64,000 bases of DNA from Caulobacter segnis. GTDB lineage: Bacteria > Pseudomonadota > Alphaproteobacteria > Caulobacterales > Caulobacteraceae. Shown piece after piece: positions 8,889 through 17,831 of this stretch. Within the stretch, counting starts at the first letter, position 1. Each line of letters opens with the position of its first letter. The translations under genes and the position numbers were made by a program. The notes beneath the pieces were generated by a model. The model was not told the origin of the DNA. It saw only the letters and a list, made by a program, of their open reading frames with translations, and searched no databases. The stretch lies in NCBI RefSeq assembly GCF_023935105.1, contig NZ_CP096040.1:1612001-1676000 (forward strand). Direction: 5' to 3'.

Positions 8889-9656
8889 ATGGCTCGCAAG
8901 CATCTGGTTTCGGTTCTGGCCGTTGGCGTCCTGGCCTTCGGTGCGTCAAGCCTCGGCGGCGCCGCGCTCGCCCAGGTTCCCGCCAACATCGCTAAGGCGC
9001 TGGCCGATCCGGCGCGCCCGGCGGCCGACACGGCCCGCGACGCCGCGCGCCATCCGGGCGAGGTCCTGGCCCTGGCCGAGGTGAAGCCGGGCGACACCGT
9101 CGTCGACTACATCATGGGCGGTGGTTATTTCACGCGCCTGATCTCCGCCGCCGTCGGCCCGAACGGGACCGTCTACGCCTACCAGCCGGCCGAGTTCATC
9201 AAGTTCAAGGCCCAGTACGGTGAGGACCAGAAGGCCGTCGCCGCGGCGCTGTCGAACGTGAAGCCGCTGAATGGTCCGATGACGGCGCTGGACCTGCCCG
9301 ACAACGCCGATGTCGTAATCACGGTCCAGAACTATCACGACATGCACCTGAAGCCGTTCCCGGTGGACACGGCGGCCAAGGCCAACGCCGAGATCTTCAA
9401 GTCGCTGAAGCCGGGCGGGGTGTTCCTGGTCATCGACCACGCCGCCGCCGCCGGCTCGGGGATCACCGCCGCCGACAGTCTGCACCGCATCGACATCGCC
9501 GCCGTGAAGAGCGAGGTCGAGGCCGCCGGCTTCAAGCTGGAAGCCGAGAGCCCTCTGCTGGCCAGCAGCGCCGATCCGCATACGGCCAGCGTCTTCGACC
9601 CCGCCATTCGCGGCAAGACCGACCAGTTCATCCTGAAGTTCCGCAAGCCGAAATAG
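8889..9656 (+). CDS. Exported class I SAM methyltransferase-like protein
   Basis: 255 residues. It begins with a signal peptide (VSVLAVGVLAFGASSLGGAALA) and continues with a methyltransferase fold: ALAEVKPGDTVVDYIMGGGYFTR (SAM loop as G-G-G-Y), VGPNGTVYAYQP, DNADVVITVQNYHD and SLKPGGVFLVIDHA. Predicted periplasmic methyltransferases of this type are widespread in alpha- and gammaproteobacteria with no known substrate, and SAM is not known to be abundant in the periplasm. The start is ATG 8889, with GGGAGGAG about ten bases upstream. Confidence 0.8.
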   Translation: MARKHLVSVLAVGVLAFGASSLGGAALAQVPANIAKALADPARPAADTARDAARHPGEVLALAEVKPGDTVVDYIMGGGYFTRLISAAVGPNGTVYAYQPAEFIKFKAQYGEDQKAVAAALSNVKPLNGPMTALDLPDNADVVITVQNYHDMHLKPFPVDTAAKANAEIFKSLKPGGVFLVIDHAAAAGSGITAADSLHRIDIAAVKSEVEAAGFKLEAESPLLASSADPHTASVFDPAIRGKTDQFILKFRKPK

Positions 9657-9677
9657 CGTCAGGCGGCCAGGGCTTCC

Positions 9678-10763
9678 CTAGGAGACCCTGGCCTCCGCAC
9701 CCATGAAGATCACCTTGGCGCCCTTGTTCACCGCCGAACCCAGCTCCTTGGCGTCCCAGTTGGTCAGGCGCACGCAGCCGTGCGAGGCGCGCTTGTTGAC
9801 CAGCTTGGGGTCGGGGGTGCCGTGGATGCCGTAGGTGTCCTTGGTCAGGTCGATCCAGGTCGAGCCGACCGGGTTGTTGGGCCCGGCCTTGATGGTGAGC
9901 TTGGCCTTGGGCTTGCCGAAGGTCAGGCGCGAGGGGTCATAGGTGTAGGTCGGAGCCGGAGCCAGGGTGCGGACCGCCCACTCGCCGGACGGGGCGGGGC
10001 GCTCGGTGCTGCCCACGGTGGCCGGATAGACCGCCAGCTCGACGCCGTCCTTGTCGAAGGCGCGGACCTGGCCCAGGGCCTTGTCGATCTCGATGCGGTC
10101 GACCTTGCGGTCCAGGGTGTCCGCGCCGGCGGCCGTGACCACGATGTTTGTCCCCGCCGCGCCGAAGTCGACGCCGGGATTGAGCAGCTGTAGCAGCGCT
10201 TCGTCCATGTGGAAGCGCTCCGCCAGCATCTCCAGCGGCGTGTGGTAGTTCATGGCCGGCAGCTGGGCCATCGCCTCGTAGTCTTCCTTCGGCAGCTCGG
10301 GCGAGAACGGGCCGGCCACGTCCTGGGCGGTGATCTGGTAGTCGACCAGCACGGCGCCGCCATCGGCCGCCGTCAGGGTGTCGACCAGCGCCTTGTCGAT
10401 CTCGCCGGTGGCGGGCAGGTCGCGCGAGGCCTGGAAGGCCTTGATCGCCAGGGTCAGGTTCGTCCCATCGCGGCCATCGATGACCCCCGGCGAGAAGTGG
10501 GCGCGGTCCAGCAGGGTCTGGACCCGGATCAGCAGGTTGCGGTGGGCGTCGGGGTCGCTTGCGGCGGGATCGAAGGTCGCGGCATTGATCGTCTGGGCGA
10601 TCGGCGAGGCGGCCGCCACGGCCGGCGGCGCGGGAACCACGGGCGTGGGGGCGGGGCTCTTCTGGACGGTCTTGGCGGGCGCGGGCTTGGCCGGCGGGTT
10701 GTCGTCACAGGCCGAAAGGGCCAGCACGGCGATCAGGGCGAAACGGGAAACCAGGCCGGTCAT
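9678..10763 (-). CDS. L,D-transpeptidase lipoprotein (YkuD) with peptidoglycan-binding domain
   Basis: 361 residues. It has a lipoprotein signal (LIAVLALSAC), a Pro/Ala-rich linker, a PG_binding_1-like segment (LLDRAHFSPGVIDGRDG, LAIKAFQASRDLPATGEID) and a C-terminal YkuD catalytic domain. The active-site motif HGTPDPKLVNKRASHGCVRL gives catalytic Cys near residue 330 with its His. Enzymes of this class make 3-3 peptidoglycan cross-links or attach proteins to peptidoglycan. The start is ATG 10763, which places the signal at the N-terminus. It is divergent from a second peptidoglycan gene at 10841. Confidence 0.85.
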   Translation of the reverse strand: MTGLVSRFALIAVLALSACDDNPPAKPAPAKTVQKSPAPTPVVPAPPAVAAASPIAQTINAATFDPAASDPDAHRNLLIRVQTLLDRAHFSPGVIDGRDGTNLTLAIKAFQASRDLPATGEIDKALVDTLTAADGGAVLVDYQITAQDVAGPFSPELPKEDYEAMAQLPAMNYHTPLEMLAERFHMDEALLQLLNPGVDFGAAGTNIVVTAAGADTLDRKVDRIEIDKALGQVRAFDKDGVELAVYPATVGSTERPAPSGEWAVRTLAPAPTYTYDPSRLTFGKPKAKLTIKAGPNNPVGSTWIDLTKDTYGIHGTPDPKLVNKRASHGCVRLTNWDAKELGSAVNKGAKVIFMGAEARVS

Positions 10764-10840
10764 GCGGACTCCGAACGGGAACAAGTCTCCTGCTTCAAGG
10801 CTTGAGCCATGGCTGAGTTCCACCGTTCGCGAGGATCGAC

Positions 10841-11916
10841 TTGAAGGCGCCGCGCCGTCTGCTCTGGGCTCTGGGCCTGCTGTTGCTGGCCTTTGGCGGC
10901 TTCTGGCTGTGGGTGTATTGGCCGTCCGGCGCTCCGTCGCCCAGGCCCGGCCAACCGCATGACGAGACCGGCTACATGCCCTCGCAACACGTGTCGTCGA
11001 TCGACCCGCCCGGCGCGCCGCCGCCCGTGGTCGGGGCGCCCGAGCGCTGCGATGGAACCGACGCGCCCGACACCGCCGCCGCCGTCAACGCCGCCTCCCT
11101 GTCCACCCTGGCCTGGACGCCGTTTGGCAAGCCCGAGACGGGCTGGGAGATCTACGCCCCGCGCATCGCCGCCGAGATCGGCACCACCTGCGGTCCGGGC
11201 TCGAACGGCTTCGCCTCGGCCCTGGCGCGGTGGCAGGGCGCGCACGGCCTGCGCCAGACCGGCGTCGTCGATCCCGAGGTGTTCGGCGCCATGCTGGTCC
11301 GCTGGCACCTGGCCCGGCCTTTCGTTCGGGTGAACCGCGACGGCGTCTGCCCCGGCGCGCCGCCCGAGGCCAATCTGGCGCTGGCCAAGCCGGAGGAGAG
11401 CTACGGCGGCAAGGAAATCCGTCTGCGGCCCGGCGCGCTTGAGGCCTACCGGCGGATGGCCGGCGAGGCGAGGGGGCGGGCGTGCTGACCCGACCGGACG
11501 CCCTGCGGATCTTCTCGGGCTTTCGCGCTCCGGACGCCGACGCCCAGCGCTGCGCGCGCGACAGGAACTGCCAGGGGCTGATCCGCACCATCTGCTCGGC
11601 CCACCGCACGGGCCTGGCCATGGACGTGGTGATCGACGCCGCGCCCGGCTTCGGTCCCGACAGCTCGGCCGACGCCAACCGGCTGGCCATGGCCCGCTCG
11701 CCGCTCTATCGCTGGATGGTCGTCAACGGCGGCCGCTTTGGTTTCGTCAACTATGCCTACGAGCCCTGGCACTGGGAGTGGACGGGCGAGCCCATGCTGC
11801 CGGGCGCGCCCATCGCCAGCCTGCCCAAGGCGGGTTCGGAGCCGGTCACGGAACCTCCGGAAGGCTCCAGCGCTGGAAGGCCGGCCGCAGCTTCAGGCGC
11901 TCGTAATAAGCGCTGA
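10841..11916 (+). pseudogene. D,D-carboxypeptidase (VanY-like) with N-terminal PG-binding region, one-base frameshift
   Basis: The first frame (10841-11488) gives an N-terminal TM anchor (LLWALGLLLLAFGGFWLWVYW) and a peptidoglycan-binding-like region (GFASALARWQGAHGLRQTG), and ends abruptly after GEARGRAC. The next frame continues at once with a complete VanY domain: SGFRAPDAD, the HRTGLAMDVVID metal ligands, PGFGPDSSADANRLAM and EPWHWEWTGE. One extra G in the run at 11472-11476 would restore a single ~358-residue protein. As read the peptidase would be lost. A base-call error is the simplest explanation. The 3' end overlaps the convergent GST gene by 71 bp. Confidence 0.8.
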
Positions 11917-12466
11917 CCGCCGGCCAGGTCTCGCGCTCGATCGGCGAGAACAGCCAGCGGTGCACCGACAGGCCCAGCACGATGTCGGCCAGGGTGAACT
12001 GGTCACCGGCGACGTAGCAGCCGGTGTCGACCAGGCGCGCGCTCAGCAGGCCCATGACCGTGTTCCAGGCCGTGATGCTGGCCTGGATCTGCTCGGGATC
12101 GGTGAAGCCCGGCGTCTTGCGCACAAGGCCCGCGAAGGCGTAGCGCCAGGCCGTATTCAGTTCGGTCGCCTGCCAGTCCATCCACTGGTCGACCAGGGCG
12201 CGCTGGCGCCGATCCTCGGGGAACAGCGGCGTGCCCGCGCCAACGTAGCGGCAGATGGCGTTGCTTTCCCAGATCGGCCCGTGCTGATCGATCAGCACCG
12301 GGACCAAGGCGTTGGGATTGAGCTTGAGGAATTTCGGGTCGCTGGTCGACGAAAAGCCATGGCCCCAGTCCTCGCGCTCGTAGGCGACGTGCAACTCGTC
12401 CAGGGTCCACAACACCTTGCGGACATTGATGGACGAGGTGCGACCGAGGACCTTTGGGATGGTCAT
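11846..12466 (-). CDS. Glutathione S-transferase family protein
   Basis: 206 residues with an N-terminal thioredoxin-like GST domain (GRTSSINVRKVLWTLDELHV, then NPNALVPVLIDQHGPIWESN with the cis-Pro and the Glu-Ser glutathione-binding pair) and a C-terminal helical domain (YVAGDQFTLADIVLGLSVHR). The likely catalytic Ser is in TSSIN. The substrate is unknown. Its ATG overlaps the stop of the preceding 62-residue gene (ATGA-type junction), suggesting translational coupling. Confidence 0.85.
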   Translation of the reverse strand: MTIPKVLGRTSSINVRKVLWTLDELHVAYEREDWGHGFSSTSDPKFLKLNPNALVPVLIDQHGPIWESNAICRYVGAGTPLFPEDRRQRALVDQWMDWQATELNTAWRYAFAGLVRKTPGFTDPEQIQASITAWNTVMGLLSARLVDTGCYVAGDQFTLADIVLGLSVHRWLFSPIERETWPAVSAYYERLKLRPAFQRWSLPEVP

Positions 12467-12651
12467 CGAGTCATCCAGGGCTTGGACTTGCCGGTCGGGG
12501 CGGCGGCGCTGGCGCGCTCGACCTTGCCGCTGGAGGCCTTGGGCCCGTGGCCGTGCTTGCCCTGGGCGGCCTTCTTCAGGCGCAGGGCGCGCTGCATGGG
12601 CGTTTCGCCATCTTTATCTTTGGGCGCGGGAGCGTCGATCTTGTCGGTCAT
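12463..12651 (-). CDS. Small basic hypothetical protein coupled to GST
   Basis: 62 residues, Lys/Ala-rich (MTDKIDAPAPKDKDGETPMQ, then RALRLKKAAQGKHGHGPKAS), with no TM segment and no recognised domain. The 4-bp overlap with the downstream GST start and uniform GC-rich third positions argue that it is translated. Similar short basic ORFs occur in caulobacters. The function is unknown. Confidence 0.6.
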   Translation of the reverse strand: MTDKIDAPAPKDKDGETPMQRALRLKKAAQGKHGHGPKASSGKVERASAAAPTGKSKPWMTR

Positions 12652-12727
12652 GAACGCGATGTAGGCCCCAAGGAAGGTATTGAGAAGGCGCCTTGAGAAG
12701 GTCGCGCTTGAACGTCAATCTGGAAAG

Positions 12728-13285
12728 ATGTCGTTCCGCCGTTCGGTTCCCGTGCTGATCGCCGTCGTCGCCGTGCTGGCGGGGCGGCCCGCGCTCGCGC
12801 AGGAGGCGCCCAAGGCCGGCTCCAACGAAGTCTCGCCGGTGCTGATCCTGCCGCCGACCCTGCCGCCCAAGCTGGTCTCGACCTATCCGGCCCAGGACCA
12901 GACCGTGGCGCCCGGCGTGCTGATCCTGAAGGTCGCCTTCGATCAGCAGATGTCGCCGGCCAGTTGGAACTACGCGCCGGCCGAAGGGGCGGAGCCGATG
13001 GATTGCGTGAAGACGCCGCGGCTGTTGCCCGACCAGAAGACCTTCGTGCTGCTGTGCCGGGTGCTGGCCAACCGGACCTATGGCGTGACGCTGAACGCCC
13101 AGCGCGCTGGCGGCTTCGCCAATCTGGGCGACAATCCCGCCCAGACCGCCGCCCTGACCTTCAAGGTCGACTCCGATGACCCGGTCACCACGGTGCGCCG
13201 CGCCATGGAGGCGGCCAAGCTGCTGCCGGACCAGATGCCGGTGCAGGACGCGCCGATGGCCGTCGCGTCGGGAGCGGGCCGCTAG
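12728..13285 (+). CDS. Exported Ig-like (Big_5/SbsA) domain protein
   Basis: 185 residues. The signal peptide (RSVPVLIAVVAVLAGRPALA) is followed by a Big_5/SbsA-type Ig fold: VSTYPAQDQTVAPGVLILKV, AFDQQMSPASWNY and NRTYGVTLNAQRAGGFANLG. In this family the domain marks surface or periplasmic proteins with an adhesive or structural role. Start ATG 12728 was chosen so the signal is N-terminal. The in-frame sequence upstream looks noncoding. Nothing specific is known of this protein's job. Confidence 0.7.
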   Translation: MSFRRSVPVLIAVVAVLAGRPALAQEAPKAGSNEVSPVLILPPTLPPKLVSTYPAQDQTVAPGVLILKVAFDQQMSPASWNYAPAEGAEPMDCVKTPRLLPDQKTFVLLCRVLANRTYGVTLNAQRAGGFANLGDNPAQTAALTFKVDSDDPVTTVRRAMEAAKLLPDQMPVQDAPMAVASGAGR

Positions 13286-13330
13286 CTCAAGCTTGTGGCG
13301 CGTGATCGCGCCTTGCCGCATCATCGTCCG

Positions 13331-14116
13331 ATGACGGGGGAATCGGTCGGGCGCGAATGGACGGGGGCGGACCTCGCCGTGGTGGTGGGGGACTATGTCG
13401 CCCAGCTGGAGAAGACCCTCGCCGGCAAGCCGGTCGACCGCGCCACCCACGACCGCGCCGTGCGCTTCGTCACCGGCAAGTCGGACATGCCGATCAGCTG
13501 GAAGCAGGGCGAGATCTCGGCGGTGCTGTCGCTGATCGGCCTGCCGACCCTCAAGGACATGCCGCCCCGCTGGTCGTATGACGAGGCCCTGCTGGAGGCG
13601 GTCGAGGCCCAGCTGGCGGCCAAGCCGACCCTGCTGGCCGTCGCTGTCCGGCCCGCGGCCCTGTTCGCCGCGCCCCCGGCCATCCCGCTGATCGAGGCCG
13701 CCCCGCCCAAGCCGATGCCGATGCCGATGGACGAGCAGCTGATCCGCGTCATCCAGCGCTTCGACATGTCGGGCCGCGAGGCCGACGACCGGTTCCTGCG
13801 CGGCCTTGGCGTGGCCAGCGTCGTGGCGCACGAGGCTCGCCGCCTGGCCGAGCGCGGTCGCCCCGACCTCGCCGACGAAGTCCGCCCGACCAACGACCGT
13901 GACCCCGAGGGCTGCGATGTGATCGGTTTCGGCCTGGACGAACGCCCGCGCCTGCTGGTGGTCAAGACCACCCTGGCCGGAGACCTGGCCCCGTTCAGCC
14001 TGACCCAAGCCGAATACGCCCTGTCCGACGCCCAGCCGGACGCCTTCCGCGTCCGCCGCGTCTACGACCTGCTGGGCGAGGCCCGCTTCTATCGCCTGAA
14101 GCCGCCGTTCGCCTGA
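13331..14116 (+). CDS. DUF3883-like protein with degenerate nuclease motif
   Basis: 261 residues. The C-terminal ~90 residues resemble DUF3883, a restriction-endonuclease-fold domain: GCDVIGFGLDERPRLLVVKT followed by APFSLTQAEYALSDAQPDAF and a YDLLGEARFYRLKPP end. In active members a Glu precedes the Val-Lys (E-x-K). Here the position is Val (LLVVKTT), so catalysis is doubtful. The N-terminal half (YVAQLEKTLAGKPVDRATHD) resembles the helical region often found before DUF3883. ATG 13331 was chosen to match that region. The role is unknown. Confidence 0.6.
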   Translation: MTGESVGREWTGADLAVVVGDYVAQLEKTLAGKPVDRATHDRAVRFVTGKSDMPISWKQGEISAVLSLIGLPTLKDMPPRWSYDEALLEAVEAQLAAKPTLLAVAVRPAALFAAPPAIPLIEAAPPKPMPMPMDEQLIRVIQRFDMSGREADDRFLRGLGVASVVAHEARRLAERGRPDLADEVRPTNDRDPEGCDVIGFGLDERPRLLVVKTTLAGDLAPFSLTQAEYALSDAQPDAFRVRRVYDLLGEARFYRLKPPFA

Positions 14117-14120
14117 GGCC

Positions 14121-14273
14121 TCAGGCGTCGTCCTCGGTCGCCTGGTCCCGGCCGGCGTCCTTGACGTGGCTCTGCGGCTGGCCGTTGGTCGCGTTGTGGG
14201 CGGCGTTGGCCAGCGCCTGGTCGTCCGGCGTCACGATCTGAGTGACGGCGTCCGTGATCTGATTGTTGGCCAA
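14121..14273 (-). CDS. Short RebB-like (killing-trait/R-body family) protein
   Basis: 50 residues read from TTG 14273: the opening NNQITDAVTQ and the later LANAAHNATNGQPQSHV match the two conserved blocks of RebB-type proteins (PF11747), which form R-bodies in Caedibacter and occur in many caulobacters. The usual ~20 residues between the blocks are replaced by IVTPDDQA, so this is an internally shortened copy. There is no clear ribosome site and no ATG, so it may be a remnant. It ends 5 bp from the DUF3883 gene, convergently. Confidence 0.5.
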   Translation of the reverse strand: MANNQITDAVTQIVTPDDQALANAAHNATNGQPQSHVKDAGRDQATEDDA

Positions 14274-14385
14274 GTGGGGAAGCCAAGGCGGCAGCCTCGC
14301 TGCGGGTTCCGATGGCGAACCCTGCGCCCGGGGCGCGCGCCCAGGAAGTGTTTTTCCTCACGCTCGGCGCCGGATCGATCCCAAA

Positions 14386-14414
14386 GAAAAGGCGCCGGTC
14401 TTTCGACCGGCGCC
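14386..14414 (-). terminator. Rho-independent terminator of the TonB receptor
   Basis: On the minus strand a perfect 10-bp stem GGCGCCGGTC/GACCGGCGCC with a GAAA loop is followed by TTTTCTTT. It starts 28 bases after the receptor's stop. It has all parts of an intrinsic terminator. Confidence 0.85.
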
Positions 14415-14441
14415 AGGCAGCCTTGGTAGGGCTCAAGATCT

Positions 14442-17400
14442 CTAGAAGGTGTACGACGCGCCCATGAAGAACTGGCGGCCGGTGGTGCTGAACACCCGCT
14501 GCGAGCGGCGCTGCTTGCCGCTCCACTGGTCGGCTTCCTGGTTGGTGATGTTCAGAGCGTCGAAGGTCAGCTTCAGCTTGTCGGTCAGCTTGTAGGACAG
14601 CGAGGCGTCGACGTTGGTCGTCGCGTAGCTGCCGTTGGCGTCCGGCACTTCCGACTTGAAGGGCAGGGCCGTCAGGTACTCGTCGCGATAGGCCACCGAG
14701 ACGCGGGCCGACAGCTTGTCGTCCTCGTAATAGACCGTGGCGTTCACCGAGTGCGGCGAGACGTTCAGGAACTGGTCGTGGATCTGCGTCGCCGGCGTCG
14801 TGGCCGTGCCCGACGACAAGTAATAGAGCACCGAGCTGTCGACATAGGTGTAGTTCAGCATCGTGCCGGTGTTCTTCAGCAGCCCGGGCAGGAAGTGGAA
14901 CGGCTGCTGGTAGTTGATTTCCAGACCGCGGATATAGCCGCCCTGGGTGTTGCGCGAACGGGTCACCAGGTACGGCGTCGACGCGTCCTGGCCGGCCGGC
15001 AGCAGGGCCAGGGGCAGGCCGGTATTGCCATAGGCTTCGGTGGTGGCGATGGTCTGGATCGAGCTCTCGATCTCCTTGTCGAACACGGTGGCCGACAGGA
15101 TCGTGCCCTCGCCGGGGTACCATTCCAGGCTGAAGTCGTAATTCTTGGCGCGGTAGGGATCCAGGAACGGGTTGCCGATCGAGGCCGTCTGGGCGCCGAA
15201 GGTGGTGTTGACCGAGCCGCCCGGCGTCAGATTGCCGAAGCTGGGACGGGCCATGACCTTGGCCGCGGCGAAGCGGGCGACCAGGTTCTCTCGCACGTCC
15301 AGCGCCAGGTTCAGCGACGGCAGCCAGTCGCTGTACTTATTATTGACCGTGATCTGCGAGGTCAGCGAGGTGTAGCCGGTGGCGTCCAGGTCGGTCTTGA
15401 CATAGCGCACGCCGACATTGCCGCGCAGGCGGTGGCCGTTCAGGATCTCGGTGTCGAAGTCCGTCTGCAGGTAGGCGGCGGTGTCCTTCTCCTCCACCTG
15501 GCGGTTATTACCGAGGGCCGAGTTGATGGCCAGGGTGAAGTCGCCGTACTTGTTGGCGCAGTTGCACAGCAAGCCGAGCTTGCTGATGTAGGCGTCGACG
15601 TCGGGCACCACCCAGCTGGTCACCGAGCCGGCCGGCAGGCCCAGTTGCTTGCCAAAGCCCGTGATCGTCTCGCTCAGCGGGGCCGAGCCGGGGAAGTCGG
15701 CGGCGAACTGGGTGAAGTTGAACGGGATGGTGCCCGTCGCCGTCACACCCGTCGCGCCGTTGTTGCCGTACAGGCGCTGGACCTGCTTGGTCTGGAAGTC
15801 GAACGACTTCAGCGCCACGCCGGCCTTGATCGTGAAGACGTCGTTCAGCCGATACTTGGCGTTGGCCTCGGCCGTGGTCAGGGTGTTGAACACCGCCGCC
15901 TTGACCACACGGATGTCGGGCGTCAGGCCCGTGCCGGCGTTGGTGAAGGTGACGTTGGCCGGGTTGGTGACGTCGTAGCCGTAGTTGATGAACGGCCGCC
16001 GGGCGTCCTGGCGCGCGTCCCAGACATACCCGGCCTTGTTGAAGCCGTCATAGGACATCAGCACGTCCCAGGGCTGCTTGAAGTCCGACCCCGAGTGGCC
16101 GACCTTGACCTCGGCGCTCAGGCGGTCGTTGAAGCGGTGGTCCAGCGTCAGGCCGATCTGGTGGGTCTTGGTCGTGGTTTGGCTGCGTTCCTCGATGTGC
16201 TTGATGTCGACATTGTTGATCTTCATGTAGTCGACCTGGCCGGTCGGCAGCACATGGGCGTCCATGATCTGGGCGTCGACCCGGCCGGCGAACAGCGGGA
16301 AGGCCGCGGTGGCGCCGTTGACGTTGCGGTTCAGCGAGGCGTTCGACAGGGCGTAGTCGGTGCGGTCCTGGTCGAACTTCGAATAGACCAGGTCCAGGGT
16401 GATGTCGGTCTTGTCGGTCGGGCGCCATTGCAGCGCGCCGGTCATGCCCAGGCGCTTCTGGTCCAGCTCGAAACGGCCAAGGCCCGGGTTGCGCGGCAGG
16501 AAGACGTTCGGCTGGTTGATCGCCGCGTAGGCGGTCGGATCCGACGGCAGGCCCGAGAAGCACTGACCGGCCGGACGATTGCCCGAGCCCGACAGCGGGT
16601 TCACGTACGGGATGGCGGTGTTGACCACCTGGCTGCCGGCCTGCGAGGCGATGTCCACCGCCGTGCCGCAGAAGCCGTTGTTGGCGTCTGAATAGTCCGA
16701 CTGCGAGGTGTCGCTGTAGCCTTCTTCCTGCTGCTTGCGCTCGTTGTAGGCCAGCGAGAACAGGGCGCCGAAATTGCCCCAGGTGTCGCTGATCAGGCCG
16801 GCGAAGCGCGGAGCCTTGGACTTGTTGTTGTCGTAGTAGGCGGCCTGGGCCGAGGCGGCGGCGCGGAAGCCCTTCTTGTCGAACGGACGGCCGGTCTGCA
16901 GGTCGACCGTGGCGGCCAGCGAGCCCTCGTCCATTTCGGCCGACTGCGATTTGCTGACGGTGACGCTGTTGAACAGCTCCGAGGCGAAGGTCGAGAAGTC
17001 GAAGCCGCGCGAGCGGTTGATGCCGGCGACCACGCCTAGGGTCGAGCCGGTGGTGGCCGAATATGCCTCGATGCCGTTCAGGGTGGTGCGCACGAAGTCG
17101 CCGCCCAGGCCGCGCACGGTGATGTTGCGGCCCTCGCCGCCGTCACGGGTGATCGAGACGCCCGGGATGCGCTGGATCGACTCGGCCAGGTTCGCGTCCG
17201 GGAAGCTGGCCATGTCGTCGGCCTTGATGACGTCGACGATGTTGTTGGAAATGCGCTTGGTGTTGATCGCGCTGGTCAGGCTGGCCCGGAAGCCGGTGAC
17301 GACCACCTCCTCGACCGCCGTGTTGTCCTGCGCGGCCGGCGCGGCGGCGGGCGCGGTTTGCGCCGAGGCCGCGACGGCGGTCAGCAGCGACGCGCCCAGC

Positions 17401-17462
17401 GTCAGCGCCAACAGCGAGCTTCCCGAACGCAGGATGCGATTGTTCTTGGACCGTGAGCCCAT
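14442..17462 (-). CDS. TonB-dependent receptor (Xanthomonas/Caulobacter type)
   Basis: 1006 residues. The signal peptide (SSLLALTLGASLLTAVAASA) is followed by a TonB box-like stretch (VEEVVVTGFRASL), a plug domain (NIVDVIKADDMASFPDANLA, ESIQRIPGVSITRDGGEGRN, ITVRGLGGDFVRTTLNG) and a 22-strand barrel ending with aromatic Phe (MGASYTF). The long form with FDFSTFASELFNSVTV belongs to the TonB-Xanth-Caul subfamily, whose members import plant oligosaccharides or other large ligands. The ligand here is unknown. It is transcribed alone, with a terminator downstream and 370 bases of noncoding sequence upstream. Confidence 0.9.
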   Translation of the reverse strand: MGSRSKNNRILRSGSSLLALTLGASLLTAVAASAQTAPAAAPAAQDNTAVEEVVVTGFRASLTSAINTKRISNNIVDVIKADDMASFPDANLAESIQRIPGVSITRDGGEGRNITVRGLGGDFVRTTLNGIEAYSATTGSTLGVVAGINRSRGFDFSTFASELFNSVTVSKSQSAEMDEGSLAATVDLQTGRPFDKKGFRAAASAQAAYYDNNKSKAPRFAGLISDTWGNFGALFSLAYNERKQQEEGYSDTSQSDYSDANNGFCGTAVDIASQAGSQVVNTAIPYVNPLSGSGNRPAGQCFSGLPSDPTAYAAINQPNVFLPRNPGLGRFELDQKRLGMTGALQWRPTDKTDITLDLVYSKFDQDRTDYALSNASLNRNVNGATAAFPLFAGRVDAQIMDAHVLPTGQVDYMKINNVDIKHIEERSQTTTKTHQIGLTLDHRFNDRLSAEVKVGHSGSDFKQPWDVLMSYDGFNKAGYVWDARQDARRPFINYGYDVTNPANVTFTNAGTGLTPDIRVVKAAVFNTLTTAEANAKYRLNDVFTIKAGVALKSFDFQTKQVQRLYGNNGATGVTATGTIPFNFTQFAADFPGSAPLSETITGFGKQLGLPAGSVTSWVVPDVDAYISKLGLLCNCANKYGDFTLAINSALGNNRQVEEKDTAAYLQTDFDTEILNGHRLRGNVGVRYVKTDLDATGYTSLTSQITVNNKYSDWLPSLNLALDVRENLVARFAAAKVMARPSFGNLTPGGSVNTTFGAQTASIGNPFLDPYRAKNYDFSLEWYPGEGTILSATVFDKEIESSIQTIATTEAYGNTGLPLALLPAGQDASTPYLVTRSRNTQGGYIRGLEINYQQPFHFLPGLLKNTGTMLNYTYVDSSVLYYLSSGTATTPATQIHDQFLNVSPHSVNATVYYEDDKLSARVSVAYRDEYLTALPFKSEVPDANGSYATTNVDASLSYKLTDKLKLTFDALNITNQEADQWSGKQRRSQRVFSTTGRQFFMGASYTF

Positions 17463-17831
17463 CTTCCGTTTCCTCTCCCTGACCGCGCGAGCGGCCTTTG
17501 TTGATCGTGTGGGGCCGCCTTCGTTGGCGGCTCTCCGTTGGGAGGGCGGGTACGTTTTACGAGCCGAAGCTCGAGGTTACCGTGTGGCCCATTATTCTCA
17601 TATATTGAGAGCGCATCCCAACTTGTAGTCAGGATACGCCTGTTCGGCGACAGCGCCAGCGTAAATTGGCCTTGGCCGCTACGTTATTGCGGATTTGCAA
17701 CACGCGCTCCCGCTATCTGGGAGCAGGTCGACCAAGGGTTGGTGGAGAGCGGGCGTCCGACCGGTCTGGTTGGACCAGCGGACGCCCTGCCGGACGTTTT
17801 CGGCGTGTCCCGGCGTCCGTTTTCCGGCCGG
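17463..17831. other. Intergenic region upstream of the TonB receptor, with hairpin
   Basis: No supported gene. AT-rich sequence around 17590-17610 (CTCATATATTGAG, arms CTCA/TGAG) could be part of the receptor promoter or an operator. A long hairpin at 17751-17787 (GGGCGTCCG paired with CGGACGCCC) lies 45 bases downstream of the DUF2249 stop and may end that operon, although it lacks a U tract. Confidence 0.45.

Noticed and set aside
14751..16691. 646-codon open frame on the plus strand opposite the TonB receptor
   Set aside because: It mirrors the codon periodicity of the receptor. Composition is Arg/Gly/Val-rich without domains, typical of antisense frames in high-GC DNA.
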